From NCBI RefSeq assembly GCF_029873635.1, contig NC_080418.1:149599748-149663747 (forward strand): a stretch of 64,000 nt of DNA, in the 5' to 3' direction. The notes below the pieces were generated by a model. The model was not told the origin of the DNA, did not search any database, and worked only from the letters and a program-made list of their open reading frames with translations. The translations under genes and the position numbers were made by a program. Below, one piece after another: positions 52,977-63,676 of this stretch. The DNA comes from Malania oleifera. Lineage: Eukaryota > Streptophyta > Magnoliopsida > Santalales > Ximeniaceae. Numbering within the stretch: the first letter of the stretch is position 1; the number at the start of each line of letters is the position of its first letter.

Positions 52977-54401
52977 CTAGATCTCCATAGCTGCTACCAC
53001 TAGTCTCGCAAACTTCCTGCTCAACTCATCAGCTACCACATTTGCTTTTCCTGGGTGATAACTGAAGGTACAATCAAAATCTTTAATAAGCTCCAACCAC
53101 CTTCTCTGCCTCATATTTAGTTCCTTGTAAGTGAAGACATACTTCAAACTCTTATGGTAGAAGAAAATTTCACATCGCTTGCCATACAGATAATGCCTCC
53201 AAATCTTCAATGCATGTACCACTGCAGCTAATTTAAGATCATGGGTAGGATAGTTCCTTTCATACTCTTTCAACTGCCTAGAAGCATACACTACCACTCT
53301 ACCATGCTGCATCAGTACACAACCAAGTCCCTTTAAGGACGCATCACTGTAGATAATATAGCCCTCACCCTCTGACGGGATGATCAACACTGGTGCTGTG
53401 ACAAGTCTTTGCTTCAATTTTTGAAAACTCTGCTCACAGCTATCGTCCCACTCAAATCTGACGTTCTTCCTAGTTAGTCGTGTCAGAGGCCCTGATAAAG
53501 TTGAGAATCCCTCAACAAAATGACGATAATAACCAACTAACCTCAAGAAACTCCTAATCTCCTGGATGTTCCTCAGTCTAGCCCAATTTACTACCGCATC
53601 AATTTTACTGGGATCCATAAAAATTCCATCCCCTGAGATAATATATCCTAAAAACACAACCTTCTCGAGTCAGAACTCACATTTACTAAACTTGGCGTAC
53701 AACTTCTTTTTCCTGAGTGTCTGCAACACTTGTCTCAAATGCATCTCATGCTCCTCATAGCTTCTCGAATAAACCAGTACATTATAAATAAAAACAACAA
53801 CAAGTTGGTCTAAAAATGGGTGGAAGATCCTATTCATTAAATCCATAAATATCGTAGGAGCATTCGTCAGACCAAATGGCATAACAAGGAACTCGTAATG
53901 TCCATACCTGGTCCTGAAGGCCGTCTTCGATACATCTTCTGCCCTCACCTTCACCTGATGATAGCCTGATTTGAGGTCAATCTTAGAGTACACCTGTGTA
54001 CCCTGGAACTGGTCAAATAAATCATTTATACGGGGTAGAGGATACTTATTCTTGATTGTCACTTTATTAATCTCCCTATAATCTATGCACATCCTCATAG
54101 ACCCGTCATTCTTCTTCACAAATAATACTGGAGCTCCCCATGGGGATACACTAGGTCGTATAAAACCCTTATCAAGTAAATCCTACAATTGATCTTTTAA
54201 TTCCGCCAACTCTGCTGGCGTCATTCGGTACAGTGCTTTAAAAATCCGCACTGTACCTGGAAGTAGATCAATAGGAAAATCTACCTCACGATCAGGTGGC
54301 AAACCTAGTAATTCATCTGGAAACACATCTGTAAATTCTTTTACTACTGGCATACTAGTGAGCTTCACTTCATTCTTTGTTGTTTCCTTCACAAAGGCCA
54401 T
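52977..54401 (-). pseudogene. Gypsy reverse transcriptase and RNase H
   Basis: RT begins near 54350 and shows normal motifs ([43 protein letters not shown]). In the active-site box the two catalytic Asp residues read Tyr-Asn ([11 protein letters not shown], about 53800-53770), so the enzyme is dead. In-frame stops fall at 54183-54185 and near 53670. RNase H (about 53330-53000) keeps [17 protein letters not shown], with Asp and a downstream [15 protein letters not shown]. Confidence 0.9.
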
Positions 54402-54409
54402 GAATCCCT

Positions 54410-55926
54410 AACAACCACTCAAGATCAATCTCCTCGCCTAAATAGTTGAAACTATCCGAGGTAAAGATTGCACTCGTGATCCTAAAAATCTGAATTCTGG
54501 TCTTCCTGGTGGTCTGAATATCACTTCTTAAATGGCAATCAATACTAGCAAAATTAGCTTCTAACCCATCTATGCCGAATATGACATCAAATCCATGCAT
54601 ATCTAACACTATTAAATCAGCAGATAGAATCCTCCCCTAAACATCAACTAGACAGCCACGGAGTACCCTACTACACCTCATTGCTGACCCAGTCGGTGTA
54701 GTCACTAACAATTCAACATCTAATATTTGTGTGTCTGCCCCACATAGTTTAACACACTCCAAAGACACAAACGAGTGTGTGGCACCTAAATCAAATAATG
54801 CAGCGACTTTAAATAAAAACATACTAACCATACCTGTCACCACATCGCTGGCTGTCTCAACATCACCCGGTGTCAGAGCGAAAATCTTAGCTGGAGTCAC
54901 GTTCCTCTGCTAGCCTCCACGTGGCGCCTGACAGCCTCCCCGAGCAGGTCTAAAAGCGGAAACAGCACCAATATTAGCCTGACAATCTCTCATCACATGT
55001 CCTGGCTCCCCACTTTGGTAACAAATATCTCGCCTGACACAACACTCCCCTAGGTGTCTCTTCGTAGAAGTCAGGCAAGCTGGAAGTGGCTACATACCCT
55101 AAAAACCATGATTCTCGATCTCTTGCCTCCAATCTCTGTAGTAGCCACCTCTCTTCCACGAACCACGACAAGACTCTTGCTGGGGACCAGACGGCGTGGA
55201 TCTCTTCCTCTATCTCTGCTCCTCAGCCTCCAACCACTTTCCAATTTCTGCTATAGTGGCCCTATCCACAAACTTAGCAAAATCCTGTAACTTCAGTATC
55301 GACGCCTGCTTATATATTTCTCTCCTCGTACCTCTTTCAAACCATCGTACCTTTTTTGCCTCATTTGGAATAATGTACGGGGCGAAGCGAGATAGTTCAA
55401 TGAACCTTATCGCGTACTGCTGTACTGTCTGCTGTCCCTACTTCAGATTCAGGAACTCCTCTATCTTAACTTTCCTAGACGAGGATGGATAATACCTATT
55501 GAAGAATATTTCCTTAAATCGCTCACATGTCATCTCTATAGGTACTGTCCTCTACTGCTCTAAGAGTTTCACTATCGTCCACCATCTCTTGGCCTCTCCA
55601 GTCAGTTTATATGTAGCGAATAGTACCCTCTACTCCTCAGAACACTACAGCACTGTAAATACTTTCTTAATCTCCTGCACCCAGTTTTCAGTGATAGCAA
55701 GATTAGTTCTTCCTAAGAAAGTCGGAGGATTCATCTTAATGAATTTCTCTATCAAGCTGTCGTGGCTTGCAGACGAATCACCCAGCTCCCTGGAATTCCT
55801 GGAAATTTCAGTCATAACCTGCTGTGCCACGCTATGTAAAACTGCATCTGAATCACTGTTTGCAACACCTGAGGGCCCAGCTCCCTCATTTCCACTAGCA
55901 TGGGCACTATTGCCTCTAGGGTCCAT
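54410..55926 (-). pseudogene. Gypsy gag and protease
   Basis: The ATG at 55926 opens Gag (MDPRGNSAHASGNEG). It contains the Ty3-type Gag core and is stopped first at 55645-55647, then repeatedly. The CCHC knuckle near 55020 has Ser in place of its second Cys (CYQSGEPGHVMRDC). Protease follows (ALFDLGATHSFVS near 54790), with Leu for the Ser next to the catalytic Asp. More stops lie near 54908, 54637 and 54405. Order and spacing are otherwise normal. Confidence 0.85.
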
Positions 55927-56226
55927 CTTGAAAAATAAATAACTTAACTTAGAACCTTATCACCATAACATATCATCCAACTAGTACAATATTTCCTCAA
56001 TTAATTCATCATTCCTGATCTTAATTTAAGGTTTAATCCTGCAACCTAGATACCTAACCCGATGATAGTTTAACATGACTTTCCTGAAATCGTCACCCCA
56101 AGAAAATCAAATAAACCACCACGGAAGTCTTGCATCTAGACTACAAAATCAGACCTCAAATTCTTTTATTCTATACTCTGGTGTTATTACTGCTACATTC
56201 TAGAGTCTATAGAACCTAGCATCATA
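55927..56226 (-). other. Untranslated leader of minus-strand Gypsy
   Basis: About 300 bp between the primer site and the gag ATG, without a frame or recognised motif. Confidence 0.6.
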
Positions 56227-56239
56227 GGCTCTGACACCA
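56227..56239 (-). other. Primer binding site (minus sense)
   Basis: TGGTGTCAGAGCC on the minus strand, 3 nt after the LTR end (GTCGTTACA), is a one-base variant of the initiator Met-tRNA primer site. Confidence 0.75.
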
Positions 56240-56242
56240 AAC

Positions 56243-57056
56243 TGTAACGACCTGCTTAATTTATTATATAATAACACACAAAATACAGTCAACCTGAACC
56301 CATGGGTAACGAGGACGCACCTAACATACACAATGGAAACCTAAACAACAGTAAATATTAATCACATCCATCAAACCATAAACTACATAATACCAGAGTT
56401 AACCACAATCCACAATAATACTGTACTCATATACAATCCCCATAATATCCCAAAATATATCTAGGATCCTACATCAAAACCTCCTGATCCTAGCTCAAAA
56501 CTTACCCTCCTAGCGGAGTAGTACAACTAACTCAACGGCAACCTCGCTCCGCCGGTCTTTCTGGGTTTCCTAAAAATTATTTAAGCTGAGATGAGACACC
56601 TCTCAGTAAGGAAAAATAAACTACATGCGGCTGTGTTACAACATGAATATTCAATGCTATTATAAATATACAGTACATTTTGCATACTAGAAAATATTAA
56701 TCATTTAATAACTCTGTAAACATATACTTTCATATTTCTAATAAATCGTACTGTTCATGAACTGTCTGATATAGCTAATAATATTAAAATTTTACCCATG
56801 ATACATAACTAGCTGATGTTATGTATTACCACCCATGACGGGTTGTGCAGCCCGAAGGTGGGACCTGACAATGGCTGGCCGACTACTGCCGAATCAAAAA
56901 TATCTATAAGTACGATAGGCCCACCACACCCTGGTCCGAACTACCAGGTGGACGTCTACAACTCTACATTGAAAGCCACATTGACTATCCATCCACACCC
57001 CCTTTACTTGCAGGGGCGGTTAGCACAAGTCTGAAACATAATAATCTGATCTGTAT
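56243..57056 (-). repeat. 5' LTR (sense-strand end) of minus-strand Gypsy, interrupted
   Basis: TGTAACGACC onward matches 42574-43138 and 45253-45469 closely, with the nested solo LTRs absent. This copy therefore shows the unoccupied ACATA and GTTAG target sites. At 57057 a plus-strand Gypsy element has inserted after TGTAT; the remaining 1.2 kb or so of LTR must lie beyond the window. Confidence 0.85.
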
Positions 57057-58634
57057 TGTAAGAACCCGAACTGTGATAGGTGGGTTTAATTAAAATAAAA
57101 GAAGGGTAAAAAGGTAATTAAAAAGGCTTCATCAACGAAGCCAGAGTTTTCTCTACGAAGGCCTCATATTTCTCGTTGACAATGAGCAGGTGTTCGTTGA
57201 TGAAGAAAAGTCAAGAGGTATTATGAAGTGCGACGAAGTTTAGGGCTCGTCGACGAGAAGAAGCCGAGGGGTTTTGGAAAATTGAAAATCCCAGGCTTGT
57301 TGATGAGGTCATGGTCTCATCTATGAGAAGACTATAAGATCTGGTCGATGAGGACGCAATTTGTCGACAAGAACTGCTGAGTTAAGGGTACTATAAATAT
57401 CCATTTTCATTACTTCTTAACTAAGAAATCTCTTTTTCTCTCTTTATCTCTCTAGAAACTCTTCCTACTCTCCATCTCTCTTGATTTCTTCACTGTTTAT
57501 TGTCCAATTTGATGATCTAAAGTTACCACGAGAATCAGTGAAGGATTCTCTACTAGTTTTGAGGACTGGAAACTCGTTTTGGAGATTTTTTGGGTTTTGG
57601 CAAAAAATCGAGGTAAGGCTCGGTTTTCTTTTCTGATTTGGTAGTTAGGTAGAGAACGAAGTTGTGAGTTTATTTTGTACTGCATTTTATAGGTTTTGAG
57701 AACTCGATTTGCGGTTTAGGAGCCGTAGAGTTCAGGATTGGTCTTTTGGGAGAAAGGTAAGAGAATACTATATTGGTTATTTTTGAAATCGAACTCGGTA
57801 GAACTGTGGTTCATAGTCCTATGTGTATTTTGGTTATCGCCTTCCATGTAGGCAAGAGTGTCCGGCTCTATATCTAAGGGTGTGAGCCTATACCGGTTGA
57901 TCACCGAAGGGTGTGGATCTACCAATTAGTGCTGGTAGGATGCCATGGGAGTCTGGGACTAGCCATGTACTGGTGGCGCCGTGTATTGTGGGTTGGCTAT
58001 GGGCTAATGTCAAATATCATGAACTGGCTTCGGGCCGAGGGGTGTGCGACACCGGGGAGATCATGGGAGTGTGTATGCGTGTGTGTGCGTGTATGCACTG
58101 TATTGGAATTGCATTGTGAAAACACTAGAAATGCTTTTAACTGTGTATATTTTTCTGTCATGATAACACTCAAATGCCACACACTAATGTAACCTGTGTT
58201 TGCCTTACTGAGATGTGTCTCACCCCTACTATACGTACATGTCTTTACATGTCCTTCGAGTAACCAGAACTAGCGTCCTTGTGTTGGGAGCATAGTGGTC
58301 GGTGTACTATAGGTAGCGCTTGGGTAAGTGCTAGGAATTTTGTTTCACGGGTTTCTATTTTGGGGTATGTTTGGCACCCAGTTGTACGTTTTGTATGTGT
58401 GGAGCCTGGACTCCGTTTCTTGTATAGACTCTGGTATGGTACCGTGAATGTATAGAATGACCTTTTTCTGGTGCGTTTGTTCTGCTGTGTATAAATGTGT
58501 AAAGGGTGCTTGGGAACCCCACGGGGTCGGACCCTCATTCATTGTCTTGTGTCTTTGGATGATTTGTATGATACAGGGACATGTTAGATTACATTTTCAC
58601 CCCTAGGTCCCATTTTCGGGTTCGGGGCGTGACA
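57057..58634 (+). repeat. 5' LTR of plus-strand Gypsy, 1578 bp
   Basis: It starts TGTAAGAACCCGAAC and ends GGGGCGTGACA. Palindrome array at 57127-57385, TATA box at 57392, pyrimidine-rich leader, and the block TTACTGAGATGTGTCTCACCCC near 58205 shared with other Gypsy LTRs. Compared with 63677-64000 it shows strong C-to-T and G-to-A decay in the array. Confidence 0.85.
57127..57399 (+). promoter_or_regulatory. LTR promoter: decayed TCGTCGACGA array and TATA box
   Basis: About ten half-decayed copies (TTCATCAACGAAG, TTCGTTGATGAAG, CTCGTCGACGAGA, GGTCGATGAGG) precede TATAAATA at 57392-57399. The corresponding 3' LTR stretch (63743-64000) retains more intact copies. Confidence 0.6.
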
Positions 58635-58637
58635 ACT

Positions 58638-58650
58638 TGGTATCAGAGCT
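58638..58650 (+). other. Primer binding site, initiator Met tRNA
   Basis: TGGTATCAGAGCT, 3 nt after the 5' LTR, matches the standard plant Met-tRNA primer site over its first twelve bases. Confidence 0.85.
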
Positions 58651-58961
58651 AACCAGGTTGTTTGGTCTTGTAGACTTGGTTAGGCTTAGCTGTGAGTACA
58701 TACTAGAGTATAGGATGTTGGAAATGGTTAGAGTTGATTGAGGGTTGTTCTATTGCTAGACCGGGACTTGTCGGTGGTATTCCATGTTTTTCCTGGAATG
58801 ACGATTTCAGTAAAAGTAGGGCAGACCATTGATGACTTTCGTGTCTGTGTGATAGGACAGATCTAGACCTGACAGGTGGTAATTAACATGATTAGGAATA
58901 GATCATTGTGTTAACTGTACGTGTTGTAGGGATAATGATATATTCCTATTATGTTGCAGAA

Positions 58962-60409
58962 TGGAGCCTAAGGATAATGACCTGGGAAGTGGCTCCAAGG
59001 AGACTGCGAGTGATGAGTCTCTTTCTGTACCTTGAGGTTTGATGAGGCAGGTTTTGAGGGAAATCGGGCAGAGTGTGAGGAGACGCAAACGCTCTCCTAC
59101 TACTGCGGGGTGCACCATTAAAAGGTTCACACGCATGCACCCGCCGACGTTCTCTGAGGGACATGAACCAACGGTAGCAGAGGACGGGGTGAAGAAGACC
59201 GAGAGGATCTTGGAGGTATTGCACTACACGGATATGCAACAAGTCCTCTATGCTACCTTCCAGCTATCTGGGGAGGCGAGTTGATGGTGGAGTGCGATGA
59301 TATGCTGGAGAAGCAGAGGGGTGGTCTAGAGGAGATGTCGTGGAGCCGTTTTAAGGAGGTGTTCTTTGATAGATACTTCCTGGCTTTCGTGCGTGATGCA
59401 AAGGCGGATGAGTTTTCTACTTTGACTCTAGGAAGTATGACGGTGCAGGGGTATGCGGCTCGATGTATAAAGCTATCCCGATTCGTTCCGTGCTTGATCT
59501 CGAGCGAATACTAGAAGACTCAGAGGTTTGAGAAGGGTTTGAGGAAGGATATCCACAGACTAGTGGGTATGCTTCAAATCCACGAGTTCTCGGTGTTGGT
59601 GGATAAAGCCACAGTGATCAAGATTGGCATCCGAGAGGATGAGGTGGAGCAGGAATCGAGGAAGAGGACAGTACCTTCTGGTTCTCAGTCGGGATCTCGT
59701 TAGGGGTCATGGAAGAAAAAGAGCAAGGGCTCAGGTTACCATCAGAATACCGAGCGCCACTCAGACGAGCCAGACCAGTGATCGTTGTACCAGGTGCCTC
59801 AGACAGCATGAGGACGAGGGCCAGTCTTTTAGGGGTAACTACTATAACTGTGGTCGGTCAGGCCACATGGCTCGTGACTGTCATGCATCGAGGAAAGATA
59901 TGCCTGCTTCTAGTGGGAACTGGGGGAGTAATCAGATGCCTCGGGGAACCATTCAGGTGAATACAACTCTAGCTAGAGTATACTCTCTTACTCCGGCGGA
60001 TGCTGAACATGCAGGGAACGTAGTGACAGGTACCTTATTATTGCTTTCAAATAAGGCTTCTGTTTTGTTTGATTCGGGTGCAACCCATTCTTTTGTGTCT
60101 GTGAGTTGTATTAAATGAAGTGGGGTTGAGACCCAAGTCATGAACGAAGTGTTATCTGTTACTACACCATTTGGGAGTATATCATTCTGTAGGAGAATGT
60201 TAGCAAACTGCCTAGTGTTAATTCAAGGGAAACTGCTACCGATGAATCTTATGGTATATGACATGTTGGGGTTCGATGTCATTCTGGGGATGGATTGGTT
60301 GTTCTCCAGTTATGTTGTGATCGACTGTCGTAGGAAGGTGGTAGTGTTCAGACCTCCTGAGGAGCAGGAGTATGAATTTGTGGGATCGTGTGTGCGTTTG
60401 ACGCCATAG
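58962..60409 (+). pseudogene. Gypsy gag and protease, stops and frameshifts
   Basis: The ATG at 58962 starts Gag (MEPKDNDLGSGS), stopped at 59033-59035 and again at 59282. The Gag core continues in shifting frames to about 59640. The CCHC knuckle near 59840-59885 retains only its last Cys-His-Cys residues (YYNCGRSGHMARDC), with Tyr at the first Cys. Protease has an intact active site (VLFDSGATHSFVS, about 60060-60100), followed by a stop at 60116-60118 and normal downstream sequence (FDVILGMDWL). Confidence 0.85.
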
Positions 60410-60433
60410 ATTCTATCAGCATTACAGGCGAGG

Positions 60434-61860
60434 ATGTTACTCTTGGACCGATGTCAGGGGTACCTAGCTTGTGTGAAGGAACTGCCACGGGATGAGTTGA
60501 GGTTCAAGGATATTAGGGTAGTCAAGGAGTTCCTGGACGTGTTTCCAAATGACTTACCCAGCTTACCTTCGGATCGAGAGGTGGAGTTCGCAATAAAGTT
60601 GTTGCCGGGTAAGACACCGGTCTATAAAGCTCCATACCGGATGGCTCCAGTAGAACTTCGAGAGTTGAAGGAGCAGTTGCAGGAATTACTAGACAGGGGT
60701 TTCATTTGACCTAGTGTTTTTCCTTGGGGAGCTTCAGTATTGTTTGTGAAGAAGAAGGACGGGTCGATGCGGATGTGCATTGATTACCGCAAGATTAATA
60801 AGGTAACTGTAAGGAATCACTATTCTTTACCTCATATAGATGATCTCTTTGACTAGTTGCAGGGGACGCGGGTCTTTTCGAAGATCAACTTGCGGTCAAG
60901 ATATCATCAGGTGAGGGTTAGATCTGAGGATGTGGCGAAGACTGCTTTCCGAACCAGATATGGCCACTATGAGTTTTTAGTCATGCCTTTTGGATTAATG
61001 AATGCTCTGGCGGTGTTCATGGATCTAATGAACAAGGTTTTCCATGAGTACCTAGATTGGTTCCTGGTGGTATTCATTGACGATATTCTGGTATACTCGA
61101 GGAGTTCGGAAGAGCATAAGAGTCATCTGAGGTTAGCATTACAGATTCTGTGGGAGAAGAAGTTGTATGCTAAACTGAAGAAGTGTGAATTCTGGTTGAG
61201 TCAGATTGCATTCCTAGGCCATGTGGTGACTGGTGACAGTATCTTAGTTGATCCTAATAAGATTGAAGCTGTGGTCGACTGGGTGAGGCCGAAGAATGTG
61301 CAGGAGGTTCAGAGTTTTCTAGGGCTAGCAGGTTATTATCGTCGGTTCGTGGAAGAGTTTTCTAAACTTTCAAGGCCTCTGACTCGATTGACTAGGAAAA
61401 GAGTTAAATTTGAGTGGACCAGTGATTGCGAGCAATGTTTTTCAGGAGTTGAAGCACCGATTGGTCATTGCTCCAATCTTGACCATTCCTTCAGGGGATG
61501 GCAATTTGTGATTTACAACGATGTGTCTCTGAAGGGTCTGGGATGTGTGCTTATGCAGAAGGGTAAGGTAGTAGCATATGCTTCTTGGCAACTGAAGGAA
61601 TACGAGAAGAATTACCCTACGCATGATCTGGACTTGGCTGCTGCTGTATATGCACTAAAGATCTGGCGACACTATCTATATGGTGTGTAGTGTGAGATCT
61701 TCATTGACCATAAGAGCCTCAAATACTTTTTCACGCAAAAAGAGTTAAATATGAGGCAGAGACGGTGGCTTGAGTTGATCAAAGACTATGATTGCACCAT
61801 TAGTTATCACCTAGGGAAACCTAATGTGGTGACTGATGCGTTGATCGGAAGTCGAAACCT
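60434..61860 (+). pseudogene. Gypsy reverse transcriptase and RNase H
   Basis: RT runs from about 60480 to 61450, with stops at 60707 and 60854. From 60857 a 277-codon frame keeps the RT motifs, including FIDDILVYS with both catalytic Asp residues (about 61075-61100). Near 61440 one extra T shifts the frame, which is restored near 61502, leaving a short scrambled segment. RNase H then reads [18 protein letters not shown], with Asn where the Ser of the YSDAS motif stands. A stop follows at 61688. Confidence 0.9.
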
Positions 61861-61899
61861 ATGGTTGTATCTGCAATTGTAGCTCAGCATCACATCAGA

Positions 61900-63404
61900 T
61901 AGGATCTGGAGAGCTCAGGTATAGAGGTTGCACGTGGTGATCATCAGGCTTTCCTTACTAGTTTGGTGGTTCATCCGACTTTGTTTGAGCGTATAAAGGC
62001 CGCACAGGCTAGTGATGCGGAGTTGGTGGAGGTTATGGAAAAGGTACAGTAGGGATTGGTTACGGATTTCAACATCTCTGAGGGAGGTGTGTTGAAGTTT
62101 GGGACCAGGCTACACGTTCCAAATGATGATGAGATCAGAAGGACGATTCTAGAGGAAGCGCATCATTCGTTGTATACGGTACATCCTGGTAGTATAAAGA
62201 TGTATCGGTACTTGCGCGAGACCTTCTAGTGGTCTGGTATGAAGAGGCAGATTGCTCAATTCGTGGAACAGTGTTTGACGTGTCAGCAGGTGAAAACTGA
62301 ACATCAGAGGCCGGTAGGGCCGTTGCAGCCTTTGCCTATTCTGGTGTGGAAATGGGAGCATATTTTCATGTATTTTGTGACTGGATTGCCTCCAGTACTT
62401 CACGGGCAGAATGTTATTTGGGTGATTGTGGACAGATTGACAAAATCTGCTCATTTCTTACCGATGAAGGTTAGCTACCCTTTGAGTAGGCTAGCAGATA
62501 TGTATGTGCATGAGATTGTGAGAATGCATAGAGTACCGGTGTCCATTGTGTCAAATCGAGACCCAAGGTTTACTTATTGATTCTAGATGAGTTTGCAGGA
62601 GGCACTGGGGACGAAACTTACTTTCAGTACAACGTTCCACCCCCAGAATGATGGACAGTCGGAGAGGACGATACAAATTTTGGAAGATATGTTGCAAGCT
62701 TGTGTGTTAGATTTTGGTGGTAGCTAGATACAATTTATGCCACTAGTAGAGTTCACTTATAATAACAGCTTCCAAGCTAGTATCGGGATGGAACCGTTCG
62801 AGGCTTTGTATGGTCGGAGGTGTCAATCTCCTCTATATTAGAGTGAGGTTGGTGAACGTCAAGTGTTAGGACCTGAACTTGTGTAGCAGGCATCTGAGAA
62901 GGTGGGTTTGATCCGGGAAAGGATTAAATTAGTTCAAAGTCAGCAAAAAAGTTATGCAGATGTTCGCTGCCGTGAGTTGGAGTTTGAGTTGGGGGGTAAG
63001 ATATTTCTGTGTATCGTTCCGATGAAAATGGTGATGAGATTTGGGAGGAAGGGCAAGTTGAGCTCGAGGTATATTAGACCATTTGAGGTTCTTGAGCGAG
63101 TGGGTCCGGTAGCCTATAGGATTGCACTATCCCCAGCACTCTCGAGGGTCCACGATGTATTTTACGTGTCCATGTTGAGGAGATACGTGTTGGATCCATC
63201 ACATGTTATCAGTTATGATGGTTTGGAGATTGGGGATACTTTAGCATATGAGGAGATACCTGTTCGGTTTCTGGACCATAAACTTTAGAAGCTTCATACT
63301 AAAGATATACCGTTAGTGAAGGTATTGTGGTGAAACCACGAGGTTGAGGAAGCTTTTTGGGAACTAGAAATGGAAATACTCCAGAAGTATCCACAGTTGT
63401 TTTG
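61900..63404 (+). pseudogene. Gypsy integrase and chromodomain-like end
   Basis: Zinc-binding region (about 62150-62300, CLTCQQVKTEHQRP), catalytic core (DRLTKSAHFLPMKV; SIVSNRDPRF, with Asn where the Asp of the core is expected, near 62545), the segment with PQNDGQSERT (about 62640), the C-terminal region (GRKGKLSSRYIRPFEVL near 63040) and a chromodomain-like tail ending about 63404. Stops occur at 62049, 62227, 62578, 62839, 62884, 63286 and 63331. Confidence 0.85.
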
Positions 63405-63661
63405 AGTACGTGTACGTCATCCTACTTTGGGTTGGGATAGGTGGTTAGTCGTTGGGACTGTGTAATGTGAACTCCTGAGATAGTTTATGTTGTAACCATG
63501 GTATTCCTCCACCAAAAGTGAGGGTATGTATGTATGTGTTATGAAGGGGCTGCGCTATAGTGGTCGCCAATTTTTCTCTAGAGTTGAATGTATGTGTGAG
63601 TGTTTGATTGTATGTATGAGTTCATGAATGAGAGATTGCAAATTTCGAGGACGAAATTTTT
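63405..63661 (+). other. Non-coding region between pol and polypurine tract
   Basis: About 260 bp. CGAGGACGAAATTTTTGTAAGGAGGGGAGA-type sequence ends it (63639 on, tract at 63662). The corresponding stretch of the minus-strand relative lies at about 49263-49300 (ATTTCGTCCTCGGAA). Confidence 0.65.
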
Positions 63662-63675
63662 GTAAGGAGGGGAGA
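63662..63675 (+). other. Polypurine tract
   Basis: GTAAGGAGGGGAGA immediately precedes the TTGTAAGACC start of the 3' LTR. Confidence 0.8.
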
Positions 63676-63676
63676 T

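Noticed and set aside
57911..58192. Plus-strand frames in the LTR leader of the plus Gypsy element
   Set aside because: Inside the LTR, no domain, and overlapping frames on both strands.
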